From the NCBI GenBank assembly GCA_963701325.1, contig OY969604.1:1488001-1552000 (forward strand): a DNA stretch of 64,000 bases. The letters run 5' to 3'. Positions 29,824-37,758 of this stretch are shown here, in pieces. The notes beneath the pieces were generated by a model, which had not been told where the DNA came from, ran no database searches, and worked only from the letters and a program-made list of their open reading frames with translations. A program made the position numbers and the translations under genes. Numbering within the stretch: the first letter of the stretch is position 1; each line of letters opens with the position of its first letter. Origin of the DNA: Bog-756 sp963701325 (lineage in GTDB: Bacteria; Actinomycetota; Acidimicrobiia; Acidimicrobiales; RAAP-2).

Positions 29824-30555
29824 TCAGGACTGGGGAATGCCGTCCACCGCCTCTCCCCCGCCGAGGACGGCGCGGCAGAGTGGCACGTCGTCGGAGATGA
29901 CCGTGTCCACCCCGGCCGACCGGACGAGCTCGAGGTCGGCCCGGTCACTGACCGTCCATGCGGCGACGGCCAGACCCGCGTCGTGGGCGGCGGCGACCGC
30001 CGCCGCCCCGACCAGGCCGATTGGGAGGTGGAGGGCGGCACAGCCGAGCCCGACCGCGTCGGCGAGGCTGCGCCCGGGGTCGAACCCGGGGGCCACGAGG
30101 AGCCCGGTCGAGACGTCGGTGCCCCGCCGCCGCATCGCCTCGAGCGCTCCCGACCAGAACGACGAGACGATGACCGACGGGATCCGACCCGAGGACTCGA
30201 CCAGGTCGACCACCGCCAGGGCCGCGTGCTCGTGGGGGTCGAACGCCGCCTCGGTCGGCAGGTTCTTGACCTCGATGTTGACCACCATGCCGGCACAGGC
30301 CTCCAGCGCCTCGGCCAGCAGGGGTACCCCCGCGGGCAGGTCGCGGGCGCGGAGTCGGTGCACCGGTCCGAGACCGTCGACGTCCGAATCGTGGTGGACG
30401 GCCAGCTCGCCATCGGCGGTCAGCCGCACGTCCAGCTCGACACCGTCGGCGCCCAGACGCCGGGCGCGGGCGAAGGCCACGAGCGAGTTCTCGACAACCC
30501 CCCCGGCGGGGTCGGGGCTGCCGCGGTGGGCCTGGACGGAGATCGAATTGGTCAC
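29824..30555 (-). CDS. glycerophosphodiester phosphodiesterase family protein
   Basis: TIM-barrel phosphodiesterase of 243 residues, predicted to release glycerol-3-phosphate from deacylated phospholipids. Metal and acid-base residues are seen in VQAHRGSPDPAGGVVENSLVAF, GADGVELDVRLTADGELAVHHD and VVNIEVKNLP. The C-terminus has AWTVSDRADLELVRSAGVDTVISD. No signal peptide is seen, so it acts in the cytoplasm. The start GTG 30555 leaves about a 100-base leader from the proposed promoter at 30657. Probably the first gene of an etfBA transcript. Confidence 0.9.
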   Translation of the reverse strand: MTNSISVQAHRGSPDPAGGVVENSLVAFARARRLGADGVELDVRLTADGELAVHHDSDVDGLGPVHRLRARDLPAGVPLLAEALEACAGMVVNIEVKNLPTEAAFDPHEHAALAVVDLVESSGRIPSVIVSSFWSGALEAMRRRGTDVSTGLLVAPGFDPGRSLADAVGLGCAALHLPIGLVGAAAVAAAHDAGLAVAAWTVSDRADLELVRSAGVDTVISDDVPLCRAVLGGGEAVDGIPQS

Positions 30556-30656
30556 GCTCCGTACCCTTTCCGACACGGGCCGCCACCAGGACCCGGTCCC
30601 GACCACTCCAGCGTGCGGAACGCCCGAAACTGCTTGCAACCGTGGGTACTGCTGAT

Positions 30657-30663
30657 TACTCTA
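30657..30663. promoter_or_regulatory. symmetric TACTCTA, candidate bidirectional -10 (whiB / phosphodiesterase)
   Basis: TACTCT reads towards whiB and TAGAGT reads towards the phosphodiesterase-etfBA operon. Both are TANNNT hexamers from one heptamer midway between the divergent genes. Flanking bases make an imperfect inverted repeat (TTACT and AGTGAA), resembling the site upstream of the acyl-CoA dehydrogenase at 59888. Confidence 0.4.
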
Positions 30664-30759
30664 GTGAACGAACCCTGAACGGCCGGTGACATGTTTGGCG
30701 CCGAGCTATGTGAACGAAATCACAAACAGGCTCAATCCGGAGTGAGTGGAGGAATCAGC

Positions 30760-31050
30760 GTGGCCCTCATGTGGAACCGCACGGTCGACTGGGACGAGGG
30801 GGACTGGCGGCAGCTCGCCGCATGCCGGAGCACCGAACCGGACCTCTTCTTTCCGGTCGGGACGACCGGCCCGGCGGTCGACCAGATCGAGGCAGCCAAG
30901 CGGGTGTGCCGTGGCTGCGACGTCCAGGAGCCCTGCCTCGACTTCGCCCTCGCCACCAACCAGGAATCGGGCGTCTGGGGCGCCACCTCCGAGGAGGAAC
31001 GGCGGAAGCTCCGAAAGGCCTGGCTCGCCGCGCGCCGGCGCGCCTCCTGA
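30760..31050 (+). CDS. whiB1: WhiB family iron-sulfur regulator, WhiB1-like
   Basis: A 96-residue transcription factor that binds a [4Fe-4S] cluster through four cysteines: AACRS, then CRGCDVQEPC and its outer residues. The turn motif GVWGATSEEERRKL precedes a basic tail (KAWLAARRRAS) that contacts DNA. GTG 30760 has GGAGG seven bases upstream. It is convergent with a PdtaS-type kinase, the same arrangement as Rv3219 (WhiB1) and Rv3220c in Mycobacterium tuberculosis, which supports the WhiB1 assignment. Likely binds sigma factor region 4, as WhiB proteins do. Confidence 0.88.
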   Translation: MALMWNRTVDWDEGDWRQLAACRSTEPDLFFPVGTTGPAVDQIEAAKRVCRGCDVQEPCLDFALATNQESGVWGATSEEERRKLRKAWLAARRRAS

Positions 31051-31077
31051 GCTGACCCCCGCGCCAGCACGTCACGT

Positions 31078-31100
31078 GACCGCCCGAGGGGCGGTCGTTT
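31078..31100 (+). terminator. intrinsic terminator after whiB
   Basis: GACCGCCC-GAG-GGGCGGTC is a perfect eight-base-pair stem followed by GTTT. It lies between the convergent whiB and kinase genes. A second GC hairpin (GCGCCC/GGGCGT) follows immediately and may serve the opposite strand. Confidence 0.7.
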
Positions 31101-31119
31101 AGCGCCCGGGGGGCGTCAC

Positions 31120-32673
31120 CTACTGCCCGATCGGCTGCGGATCACGCACCGGCAGGGTGATGGCGACGATGGTCCCCTTCGCACCCGGCTCGCCAGCCGC
31201 GCGGTTGCTCATGGTGATCGACCCGCCGAGCTGGCTCCGGATGAGGTCACGGACGATCGAGAGGCCGAGGCTCTGGGTCTCGTCGAAGTCGAAGTCGTCG
31301 GGCAGGCCCAACCCGTCGTCGACGACCTCGAGCCGCAGCAGCGCACCGTCGTTGTGGAGGTCGACTCGAATGCTGCCGGCCGATCCCGGCCCGGCCCGTC
31401 CGGAGGCGGCGCCGTTCTGCTCCTCGTCGTCCTCGGTATCGCCGTCGACGAAGGCGTGCTCGATGGCGTTCTGCACGATCTCCGCGAGGACCACCGCGAG
31501 CGGGGTGGCCACATCGGCCGGGACCTCCCCCAACCCCCCGGTGACCGAGATGGCGAGATGACGGGAGACGAGCGAGTCCTGGGCCATCCGGACGAGCGAG
31601 GTCACGATCTCGTCGAAGGGCACCTGGTCGCTCGGCTCGCGGGAGAGGATCTCGTGGACGATCGCGATCGAGCGGACCCGCCGCTCGGCCTCGAAGAGCG
31701 CGATCCGCCCACCGCCGGGTGGAAGGCGGCGGGCCTGCAGCCGGAGCAGGGCCGAGATGGTCTGGAGGTTGTTCTTGACCCGGTGGTGGACCTCCCTGAT
31801 GGCCGCGTCCTTCGAGAGCAGGAGGCGGTCGAGGCGTCGGAGATCGGTCACGTCGCGCAGCAGCACCAGGCATCCGGTCACGTCCTCGGCCTGGATCAGG
31901 GGGATGCAGTGCAGCAGCACCGTCACGTCGGGGCGGCGCTCGACCTCCTCGACGACCGGAAACGCCGACGCAAGGGCCCACTCGATCGCAGACTCCTCGA
32001 TGCCGAGGTCGGTGAGGCGGTGGCCCTCGATCTGTGAGTACATGCCCATCCGGTGGAGGGCGTTGGTGGCGTTCGGCGACGCGTAGCAGACCCTCCCCTC
32101 CTCATCGACCAGGACCACGCCGTCACCCACACGTGGGGCCTCCTCGGTGGCCACCTCCTCGCTCGGGAAGGGGAAGGTGGACTCCGAGAGCATCACCGCG
32201 AAGCGGTTGAAGACGTCGCGGTAGGTCCGCTCGAGGTGCCCGGGCCGACGGCCCGCGCCGGCGGCGAGGCGGGCCAGCACGGCCACCGTCGTTCCGTCGC
32301 ACCGGACCGGGATGCAGTGGAGGCGGACCGGCTCGCCGCCGGCCTCGAGCACCATCTCCCCGCGGGCGGACTCCCCGGACTCGAAGGTGAGCACCGCCAA
32401 GGGCCACGCGTCGGCTGAGACCGTCTGGCCCACCAGGTCGTGCTCGACCACGGTGGCGCTGTTCGACGGTCGCATCTGCCCGAGGATCACGAGGGCGAGG
32501 CCCTCGGTGCGACTGTCGTCGACCTCGGTGGGACGCATCGGCGCCATGAGCACGAGGTCCGAGAAGGAGAGGTCCGCCAGGATGCCCCAGGTCCCGAGCA
32601 ACCGCTGGAGATGCGAGAGCTGGGTCTCGTCGAGGTCGGTGCGTTCGAAGGCCAGCTCTGCGGGGGTCGGCAT
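31120..32673 (-). CDS. pdtaS: sensor histidine kinase, PdtaS type
   Basis: Cytosolic sensor kinase of 517 residues without membrane segments. An N-terminal GAF-like domain (about 1-160) is followed by a PAS domain (about 185-285, VVLVDEEGRVCYASPNATNA). A HisKA_2 domain has EVHHRVKNNLQTISALLRLQ, phospho-acceptor His about 296/297, and a HATPase domain has EIVQNAIEHAF, DDGLGLPDDFDF and SLGLSIVRDLI. In M. tuberculosis PdtaS phosphorylates PdtaR, an RNA-binding ANTAR antiterminator. No ANTAR regulator is in this window. It starts one base after the PHP gene stop, so the two are coupled. Confidence 0.92.
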   Translation of the reverse strand: MPTPAELAFERTDLDETQLSHLQRLLGTWGILADLSFSDLVLMAPMRPTEVDDSRTEGLALVILGQMRPSNSATVVEHDLVGQTVSADAWPLAVLTFESGESARGEMVLEAGGEPVRLHCIPVRCDGTTVAVLARLAAGAGRRPGHLERTYRDVFNRFAVMLSESTFPFPSEEVATEEAPRVGDGVVLVDEEGRVCYASPNATNALHRMGMYSQIEGHRLTDLGIEESAIEWALASAFPVVEEVERRPDVTVLLHCIPLIQAEDVTGCLVLLRDVTDLRRLDRLLLSKDAAIREVHHRVKNNLQTISALLRLQARRLPPGGGRIALFEAERRVRSIAIVHEILSREPSDQVPFDEIVTSLVRMAQDSLVSRHLAISVTGGLGEVPADVATPLAVVLAEIVQNAIEHAFVDGDTEDDEEQNGAASGRAGPGSAGSIRVDLHNDGALLRLEVVDDGLGLPDDFDFDETQSLGLSIVRDLIRSQLGGSITMSNRAAGEPGAKGTIVAITLPVRDPQPIGQ

Positions 32674-32674
32674 C

Positions 32675-33553
32675 TCAGCTCCCCGGACCGATCGGGACGA
32701 GCCGCGGCCGGCGGTCCCGGTAGGCCTGCAGGCGATCGACCCCGGCGGCGAGGAGGAGCGCGCGTACCTCGTCCGCCCGGTCGGCGACATCGGGCAGGGT
32801 GTGGGCGTCGGAGGCCGTGGTGAGCGGCACCCCCTGCTCCACGAACCGCTTGAGGAGGGGCGGGGCCGGATACTGCTCGCCGACCGGCTTCCGCCATCCG
32901 GCCGAGGAGACCTCGGCAGCCATGCCCGAGCGCACAGCCGCCTCGGTCATCCGGTCGTAGAACTCGTCGGGCACGAGGGGGACCCGGCCGGCAACCTTGA
33001 CCAGGTCGGGGTGGGCGAAGACGTCGCACACACCGGACGCCCCGAGCTCCTCCATGGCGCGGGTGTACTCGTCCCAGACGGCGTCGACGGCGCGGGCGTC
33101 CCACTCGGCCATGACCAGCGGGTCGCTCAGGACGTCGAAGCGCCAGTTGCCGAGCCAGTGGATCGATCCGAGCAGCACGTCGAACGGGTAGCCCGCCAGC
33201 AGGTCGGCGACGTCGTCCATCCGGTCCTGGTAGTAGTCGACCTCGAGGCCGAGCACCACCGGGAGCCCCTCGGCCTTGGCCGCCTCGACCACCTCGACGT
33301 AGGCGTCGAGATCGACCCTGGCGTGGTGGTCCCAGTACTCAGCCATGCCGGGGCGGAGGGCCTCAGGAGGACAGTCGTCCCAGAAGCCGTCGAGCCGGTC
33401 CCGCGCCTGGGTGAACCGGAAGAGATGCTCGGTCACCGCGATCTCGGCGACCCCCGCAGCGGTAGCACGCTCGCAGTAGGCCGCGACCTGTTCGATGGTC
33501 GTCTCGGCGTCGCTCTGCTCGTGGGGCCAGAGGTGGAGGTGGTAATCCAGCAC
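32675..33553 (-). CDS. PHP-domain phosphatase, histidinol-phosphatase-like
   Basis: Metal-dependent PHP hydrolase of 292 residues. The four PHP motifs are seen: LDYHLHL, AVTEHLFRF, VVLGLEVDYY with LLGSIHW and DVFAHPDLVK, and TTASDAHTL. The nearest described family is histidinol-phosphatase HisJ. However, no his gene is nearby and it is coupled to the sensor kinase, so another phosphoester substrate is possible. The start is GTG 33553, giving LDYHLHL directly, with GAAAGGA upstream. Confidence 0.82.
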   Translation of the reverse strand: MLDYHLHLWPHEQSDAETTIEQVAAYCERATAAGVAEIAVTEHLFRFTQARDRLDGFWDDCPPEALRPGMAEYWDHHARVDLDAYVEVVEAAKAEGLPVVLGLEVDYYQDRMDDVADLLAGYPFDVLLGSIHWLGNWRFDVLSDPLVMAEWDARAVDAVWDEYTRAMEELGASGVCDVFAHPDLVKVAGRVPLVPDEFYDRMTEAAVRSGMAAEVSSAGWRKPVGEQYPAPPLLKRFVEQGVPLTTASDAHTLPDVADRADEVRALLLAAGVDRLQAYRDRRPRLVPIGPGS

Positions 33554-33613
33554 GCTCGCTGTCGATCCTTTCGTGAGCCCTGTGCGCGGCACCGGCGGAC
33601 CCGCCGGAGCGGG

Positions 33614-34267
33614 TCACCCGCCAGGGTCGGCCCTCCGGATGAGGGTCACCCCGTCCCGGACGGTCGTCTGGACGACCACCACCCGGGAGTCGGTGGCCAG
33701 CGCGTCGTTGAACCGGCGGAGGGCGACGGTGTCCTCGGTGGTGTCGGCGGGATCGAGCACCCGGCCGCTCCAGAGGGTGTTGTCGGCGACGATGAGTCCG
33801 CGGAGAGCGAGCTTGGGCAGCACCGCCTCGAAGTAGACGGGGTACCCGGCCTTGTCCGCATCGAGGAAGACCAGGTCGAAGGGGCCCGGCAGCCCGGCGA
33901 TCGTCTCGATTGCCGGCCCCACCACCACCTCGATGCGGTCCGCATAGGGACTGGCCGCGATGTGGCGGCGGGCGAATTCGGCATGGACGGGCGAGATCTC
34001 ACAGGTGGTGATGGTGCCGCCGGCGGACAGCCCGGCAGCCATCGCGAGGGCGGAGTACCCGCCGAACGTCCCGACCTCGAGGACCGACCGGGCGCCCACC
34101 GCGAAGGTCAGCAGCTCGAGGAACCGTCCTTCGAGCCGGCCCACCATCATCCCGGGTGCGTCGAGGGTGACCCGCAGCTCGGCGGCCAACGCCTCGAGAT
34201 GGGGCGGGGGGGCCGTCGTGTGCTCTGAGGCGTAGGCCTCGAGCGCGGGATCGACGATGTCGGCCAT
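33614..34267 (-). CDS. SAM-dependent O-methyltransferase (COMT-like)
   Basis: Class I methyltransferase of the catechol/caffeoyl-CoA O-methyltransferase family, 217 residues. Visible are the SAM motif VLEVGTFGGYSALAMAAGL, the acidic TTCEISPVHAEFAR, metal-binding DLVFLDADKAGYPVYFEAVL and IVADNTLWSGRVLDP. M. tuberculosis Rv0187 and Rv1703c are known relatives of the family. TACGAT ends six bases before the ATG, so it is probably leaderless and independently transcribed. Confidence 0.9.
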   Translation of the reverse strand: MADIVDPALEAYASEHTTAPPPHLEALAAELRVTLDAPGMMVGRLEGRFLELLTFAVGARSVLEVGTFGGYSALAMAAGLSAGGTITTCEISPVHAEFARRHIAASPYADRIEVVVGPAIETIAGLPGPFDLVFLDADKAGYPVYFEAVLPKLALRGLIVADNTLWSGRVLDPADTTEDTVALRRFNDALATDSRVVVVQTTVRDGVTLIRRADPGG

Positions 34268-34273
34268 CCCAGC

Positions 34274-34279
34274 ATCGTA
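34274..34279 (-). promoter_or_regulatory. -10 box of the O-methyltransferase, leaderless
   Basis: On the minus strand TACGAT is followed by six bases and ATG 34267, with no Shine-Dalgarno. Confidence 0.45.
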
Positions 34280-34379
34280 AGGCAGTCCGGCACGGTGGTC
34301 GGCTGGTGCCCCTCCCGCTCCCGGCAGATTCGGTTCTCGAGGTTGGGTCCTCGAGGCGGCCCCGCTCGAGCGGTCCCGC

Positions 34380-35186
34380 CTATGCCGGCTTCCTCCAGAC
34401 CGAGACGTGCTGTCTGCTCTCGCTGCTGAAGGGATCACGGACCCAGTTCGACCATCGTTCGTGCAGGGTCAATCCGGCGATCCGCGCCATGAGGTCGAGT
34501 TCAGACGGCCACACGTAGCGAAACGGAGCCGAGAACGTGTCCCACCGGCCGTCCAGCTGCCAGTAGTGGTGGGAATGGGCGATCTGCGTCGCAACGTCGT
34601 ACTCCTCGAACCCCAGATGGTTCGGGGTCACGGTGAAGGGGACGATGGTCTGCCCCGGCGGCAGACGCTGGAGGGCCGGGATGTACAACTCGATGACGAA
34701 GAACCCGCCGGCTTCCAGGTGTTCGGCCGCGTTCTCGAAGCACGCCACCTGGGCCTCCTGGGTCGTGAGGTTGGCGAGCGAGTTGGCGACGAGATAGACG
34801 AGCGTGAAGGTCTTGTCCACCTTGGTGGTCGACATGTCGCCCGTCGTGACGTCGACCGTCTGCGCGCCGGGCTTCTTCCGCATCTCGGCAACCATGGCCG
34901 ATGACAGTTCGACTCCGTGCACCGGCACGCCCCGCCGACTCAGTGGGAGTGCGATGCGGCCGGTTCCGATGGCCAGTTCCAAGGCGGACCCTGCACCCGC
35001 AAGTCGAGCGAGGAAGTCCACGATCGGTTCGATGACCGTGGGGTCGACGACCTCGGGCCACCTCGCGTCGTAGCTCGTCGCGATCCGCTCGTCGAAGTAG
35101 TTCCGGACCACCTCCGGACTATGCCACGGCCCACACGGCTCCGCCCGGCCGAGCCGAAGCCGGCGATCGGTTCCTTTGTGCGCCAC
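34380..35186 (-). CDS. class I SAM-dependent methyltransferase
   Basis: Methyltransferase of about 268 residues of unknown substrate. SAM motif I is ALELAIGTGRIALPLSRRG, followed by VHGVELSSAMVAEMR, TTGDMSTT and FTLVYLVANSLANLTTQEAQ. The C-terminal part has EEYDVATQIAHSHHYW and FRYVWPSELDLMARIAGL. The GTG start overlaps the ArsA-like gene stop as TAGTG, but an inner GTG beginning VVRNYFDERIATSYD would also fit the family. It follows the ATPase pair, with no obvious functional link. Confidence 0.82.
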   Translation of the reverse strand: MAHKGTDRRLRLGRAEPCGPWHSPEVVRNYFDERIATSYDARWPEVVDPTVIEPIVDFLARLAGAGSALELAIGTGRIALPLSRRGVPVHGVELSSAMVAEMRKKPGAQTVDVTTGDMSTTKVDKTFTLVYLVANSLANLTTQEAQVACFENAAEHLEAGGFFVIELYIPALQRLPPGQTIVPFTVTPNHLGFEEYDVATQIAHSHHYWQLDGRWDTFSAPFRYVWPSELDLMARIAGLTLHERWSNWVRDPFSSESRQHVSVWRKPA

Positions 35187-36394
35187 TAATCCCAGATCTG
35201 CTCGCCGAGCCGGAGCAGGCCGCCGAGGTCGTAGATGTCGGTGTCGAAGAACGGCACGGTGGCGAGCACGTCGGGGTGGACGGCGAGCGTTGCACGTTCC
35301 TCCTTCTCGCGCAGCGCGACCACCTGGAAGTTGAGATAGCTGTCCGCCACCTCGGTGAGCACCCGTGCGACCTGGTCCGTCTCGTCGAGGGTCGCGTCGG
35401 CCGCCGTCAGGTCCGGGGCGAGCGCGGTGGCGAGCTCCGCGGCGCGATCCTTCACCGCCTCGGCGACCCCGGTCGCGTCGGCGCCGAGCAGGTAGTCCGG
35501 GAGTACCTTGTTGAGCACGATGGCCCCGAGGTGGAGCCGCCGGGCGGTCAGCTGCTCGGCGAAGAACTCGGCCTCGCGCAGGGGCACCGCCTCGAGGGTG
35601 GAGACCACCACGAAGGTGGTCCGCCGATCGGAGAGGAGCCGGCCGACGGCCTCCGACCGTGCCACGAACCCGTCGTACATCGATTGGAAGAGGATGAAGA
35701 ACTCGGAGATGTCGGCGAGGAACTCCGTGCCGAGGATCCGGTCGGCGACCTGGTAAAAGGGCTTCGTGGCCACGTTGACCAGCCGCGACCGGTAGGGCAC
35801 GATGAGCCAGCGGAGCAGCCGTGAGGAGAAGAAGTCGGCCATCCGCTGCGGCGCGTCGAGGAAGTCGAGGGCGTTGCGGGTGGGAGGGGTGTCGACCACG
35901 ATGAGGTCGTAGTCGGAGGCCGAGTGGATCTCGTAGAGACGCTCCATGGCGATGTAGTCGTGGCTCTGGACGAAGCGTCCGGAGATGTTCTGGTAGAGCG
36001 GGTTGGCGAGGATCTCGTCCCGGGTCTGCGCGTCGGGCGCATGATGGCGGATGAGTGCGTCCCAGGACTCCTTCGTGTCGAGCATGGCCGCCCAGAGCTG
36101 ACCCCGTGGCCGCACGCCGGCGGCCCGGAAGGCCTCCTCCGGTACCCGGTGCTCGGTGTTGCCGATCCCGTCGAGCCCGAGCGCGTTGGCCAACCGCTTG
36201 GCCGGATCGACGGTGAGGACGAGCACCTTGGATCCGTGGCGCACCGCGGCCATGACCGCTGCGGCGGCCGCCGTGGTGGTCTTGCCCACGCCCCCCGGCC
36301 CGCAGGCAACCACGATCTCCTTGGTCGCGAGCAGACCGTCGAGTGTGCCGTTCGCGCCAGGGGCCCCGGCCTGCGCCCTCCGCCGCTCCGCCAT
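35186..36394 (-). CDS. ArsA/Get3-like ATPase, second of a pair
   Basis: SIMIBI-class ATPase of 402 residues. The deviant Walker A CGPGGVGKTT is preceded by a short tail, then VLVLTVDPAKRLANALGL, switch II DLIVVDTPPTRNALDFLDAP, and a long helical C-terminal part. No arsenite-binding cysteine triad is visible, so it is not a classical arsenite pump. It matches the partner-type ATPases Rv3679/Rv3680 of M. tuberculosis, which work as a pair. Its ATG shares one base with the previous stop (TGATG). Confidence 0.88.
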   Translation of the reverse strand: MAERRRAQAGAPGANGTLDGLLATKEIVVACGPGGVGKTTTAAAAAVMAAVRHGSKVLVLTVDPAKRLANALGLDGIGNTEHRVPEEAFRAAGVRPRGQLWAAMLDTKESWDALIRHHAPDAQTRDEILANPLYQNISGRFVQSHDYIAMERLYEIHSASDYDLIVVDTPPTRNALDFLDAPQRMADFFSSRLLRWLIVPYRSRLVNVATKPFYQVADRILGTEFLADISEFFILFQSMYDGFVARSEAVGRLLSDRRTTFVVVSTLEAVPLREAEFFAEQLTARRLHLGAIVLNKVLPDYLLGADATGVAEAVKDRAAELATALAPDLTAADATLDETDQVARVLTEVADSYLNFQVVALREKEERATLAVHPDVLATVPFFDTDIYDLGGLLRLGEQIWD

Positions 36395-37341
36395 CAGTCG
36401 CCGAGCTCCTCACCCAGGGAGGCGGCCACCTGCCGGGTCGTGCGCAGGCCATGGGAGCGGGTGAACAGATACGGAAGATAGAGCATCGGCACGCTCGGAT
36501 CGATCCCGCGCCGGAGCCGGTCGAGGTGGGTCGAGCGGGTCCGGCGCATGGTGACGGCGAGGCGGGCCGCGTCGAGGACCGGTCCTGCGTCGCCGCCCAC
36601 CAGGCTGTCGAGGTGGGCGAGCGGGCCGGTGGCGCCGAGGGCGTCGAAGACCGCCTCCTCCTGGCGCCCGAACAGCTCGGGCAGCACCCGGTTGACCACC
36701 ACGCCCGACAACTGCACGGTCGTCTCGTCGCGGATCCGGGCCGCGAGGTCGATCGTCTCGTTGACCGGCATCTCCTCAGGGGTGCACACGGCCAACAGCC
36801 CGGTGACCGACGGGTCGGAGAGGATCTCGAGCATCCAATCGGTCTGGGAGCGGATGAGGCCGACCTTCACCAGATTGTTGATCGCCTGGGGCGCGGCCAG
36901 CTGCCCGACGATGTGACCGGTGGCCGGCGCGTCGACCACCACCAGGTCGTAGTTGCGCTCACGCACCTCGTAGCAGAGCTTGCCCACGGTCAGGATCTCG
37001 CGGACGCCCGGTGCCACGGTCGCGACGAAGTCGAACGCCTTGGCCAGGGGTCCGATCCGGCCGACCACCGGGATCCGCAGCTGGAGCTTCAGGTACTCGC
37101 GCAGGGACGCCTCGGTGTCCATGGTCATGGCGAACAGACCGGGCAGGATCTCCGACTCGCGGAAGGCGGTCGGCGGCGCCTCGAAGAAGCCGGCCACGTC
37201 TCCCTTCGCATCGACCTCGCAGATGAGGACCCGCCGGCCCTGCGACGACGCGAGGAGGCTCAGGGCGGAGGCGACGGTCGTCTTGCCCACACCGCCCTTG
37301 CCGGTGACGAAGACCAGCTTGAGGTCGAGCAGCGCGGTCAT
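36394..37341 (-). CDS. ArsA/Get3-like ATPase, first of a pair
   Basis: A 315-residue ATPase with Walker A FVTGKGGVGKTTVASALSLL, VLICEVDAKGDVAGFFEAP, switch II DLVVVDAPATGHIVGQLAAP and LLAVCTPEEMPVNE. It is shorter than its partner and carries the intact signature lysine in GKGGVGKT, while the partner has GPGGVGKT. This suggests a heterodimer with unequal sites, as proposed for the Rv3679/Rv3680 pair. ATG or nearby start at 37341; downstream coupling is by TGATG. Confidence 0.88.
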   Translation of the reverse strand: MTALLDLKLVFVTGKGGVGKTTVASALSLLASSQGRRVLICEVDAKGDVAGFFEAPPTAFRESEILPGLFAMTMDTEASLREYLKLQLRIPVVGRIGPLAKAFDFVATVAPGVREILTVGKLCYEVRERNYDLVVVDAPATGHIVGQLAAPQAINNLVKVGLIRSQTDWMLEILSDPSVTGLLAVCTPEEMPVNETIDLAARIRDETTVQLSGVVVNRVLPELFGRQEEAVFDALGATGPLAHLDSLVGGDAGPVLDAARLAVTMRRTRSTHLDRLRRGIDPSVPMLYLPYLFTRSHGLRTTRQVAASLGEELGD

Positions 37342-37409
37342 CGGTCAGGGGCGGCTTCGCCCACGGGCGCAGGTGGACCCGGCACGGCGACCGGCACGAC
37401 AAGGTCCGA

Positions 37410-37646
37410 TCAGGAGATCCCGAAGCCGACCCGGCGATCGGAGCTCGGTGGGTCGACCTCCACGTAGGCCACCTTGCCGACCGGGACGCCGACCTGGCGT
37501 CCCTTGCGATCGGTCAGCCAGAGGATGGACCCCTCCCCGGCCAGTGCCGTCTCGATGTCGGACAGGACGGTGTCGCGGTCTGCGTCGTCGGGGAGTTCGA
37601 TGTCGAGCTCCTTCATCGACTGCACGATGCCGATCCGGACGTCCAC
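37410..37646 (-). CDS. DUF3107 family protein
   Basis: A small soluble protein of 78 residues restricted, as far as I know, to actinobacteria. It begins VDVRIGIVQSMKELDIELP and has the hallmark ILWLTDRKGRQVGVPVGKVAYVEV and final RRVGFGI. The start GTG 37646 is seven bases after AAGGAG; an ATG inside (MKELDIE) would cut off the conserved first strand. In mycobacteria it lies near TetR and helicase genes. No function is known. Confidence 0.85.
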   Translation of the reverse strand: MDVRIGIVQSMKELDIELPDDADRDTVLSDIETALAGEGSILWLTDRKGRQVGVPVGKVAYVEVDPPSSDRRVGFGIS

Positions 37647-37758
37647 CTGCACGCTCCTTACGCTGATGCAGCCCGAAGGCCGCCTGGTCTCCCTCGACCA
37701 TACAAGCTCGCCGGGGTGCCGCCGCCCCCCGGTCACACCGATGGTGCACACTGACGGC

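Noticed and set aside
35186..37341. Arsenite efflux system
   Set aside because: The two ATPases resemble ArsA only in the P-loop fold. There is no arsB, arsR or cysteine triad, and the pair fits the Rv3679/Rv3680 type.
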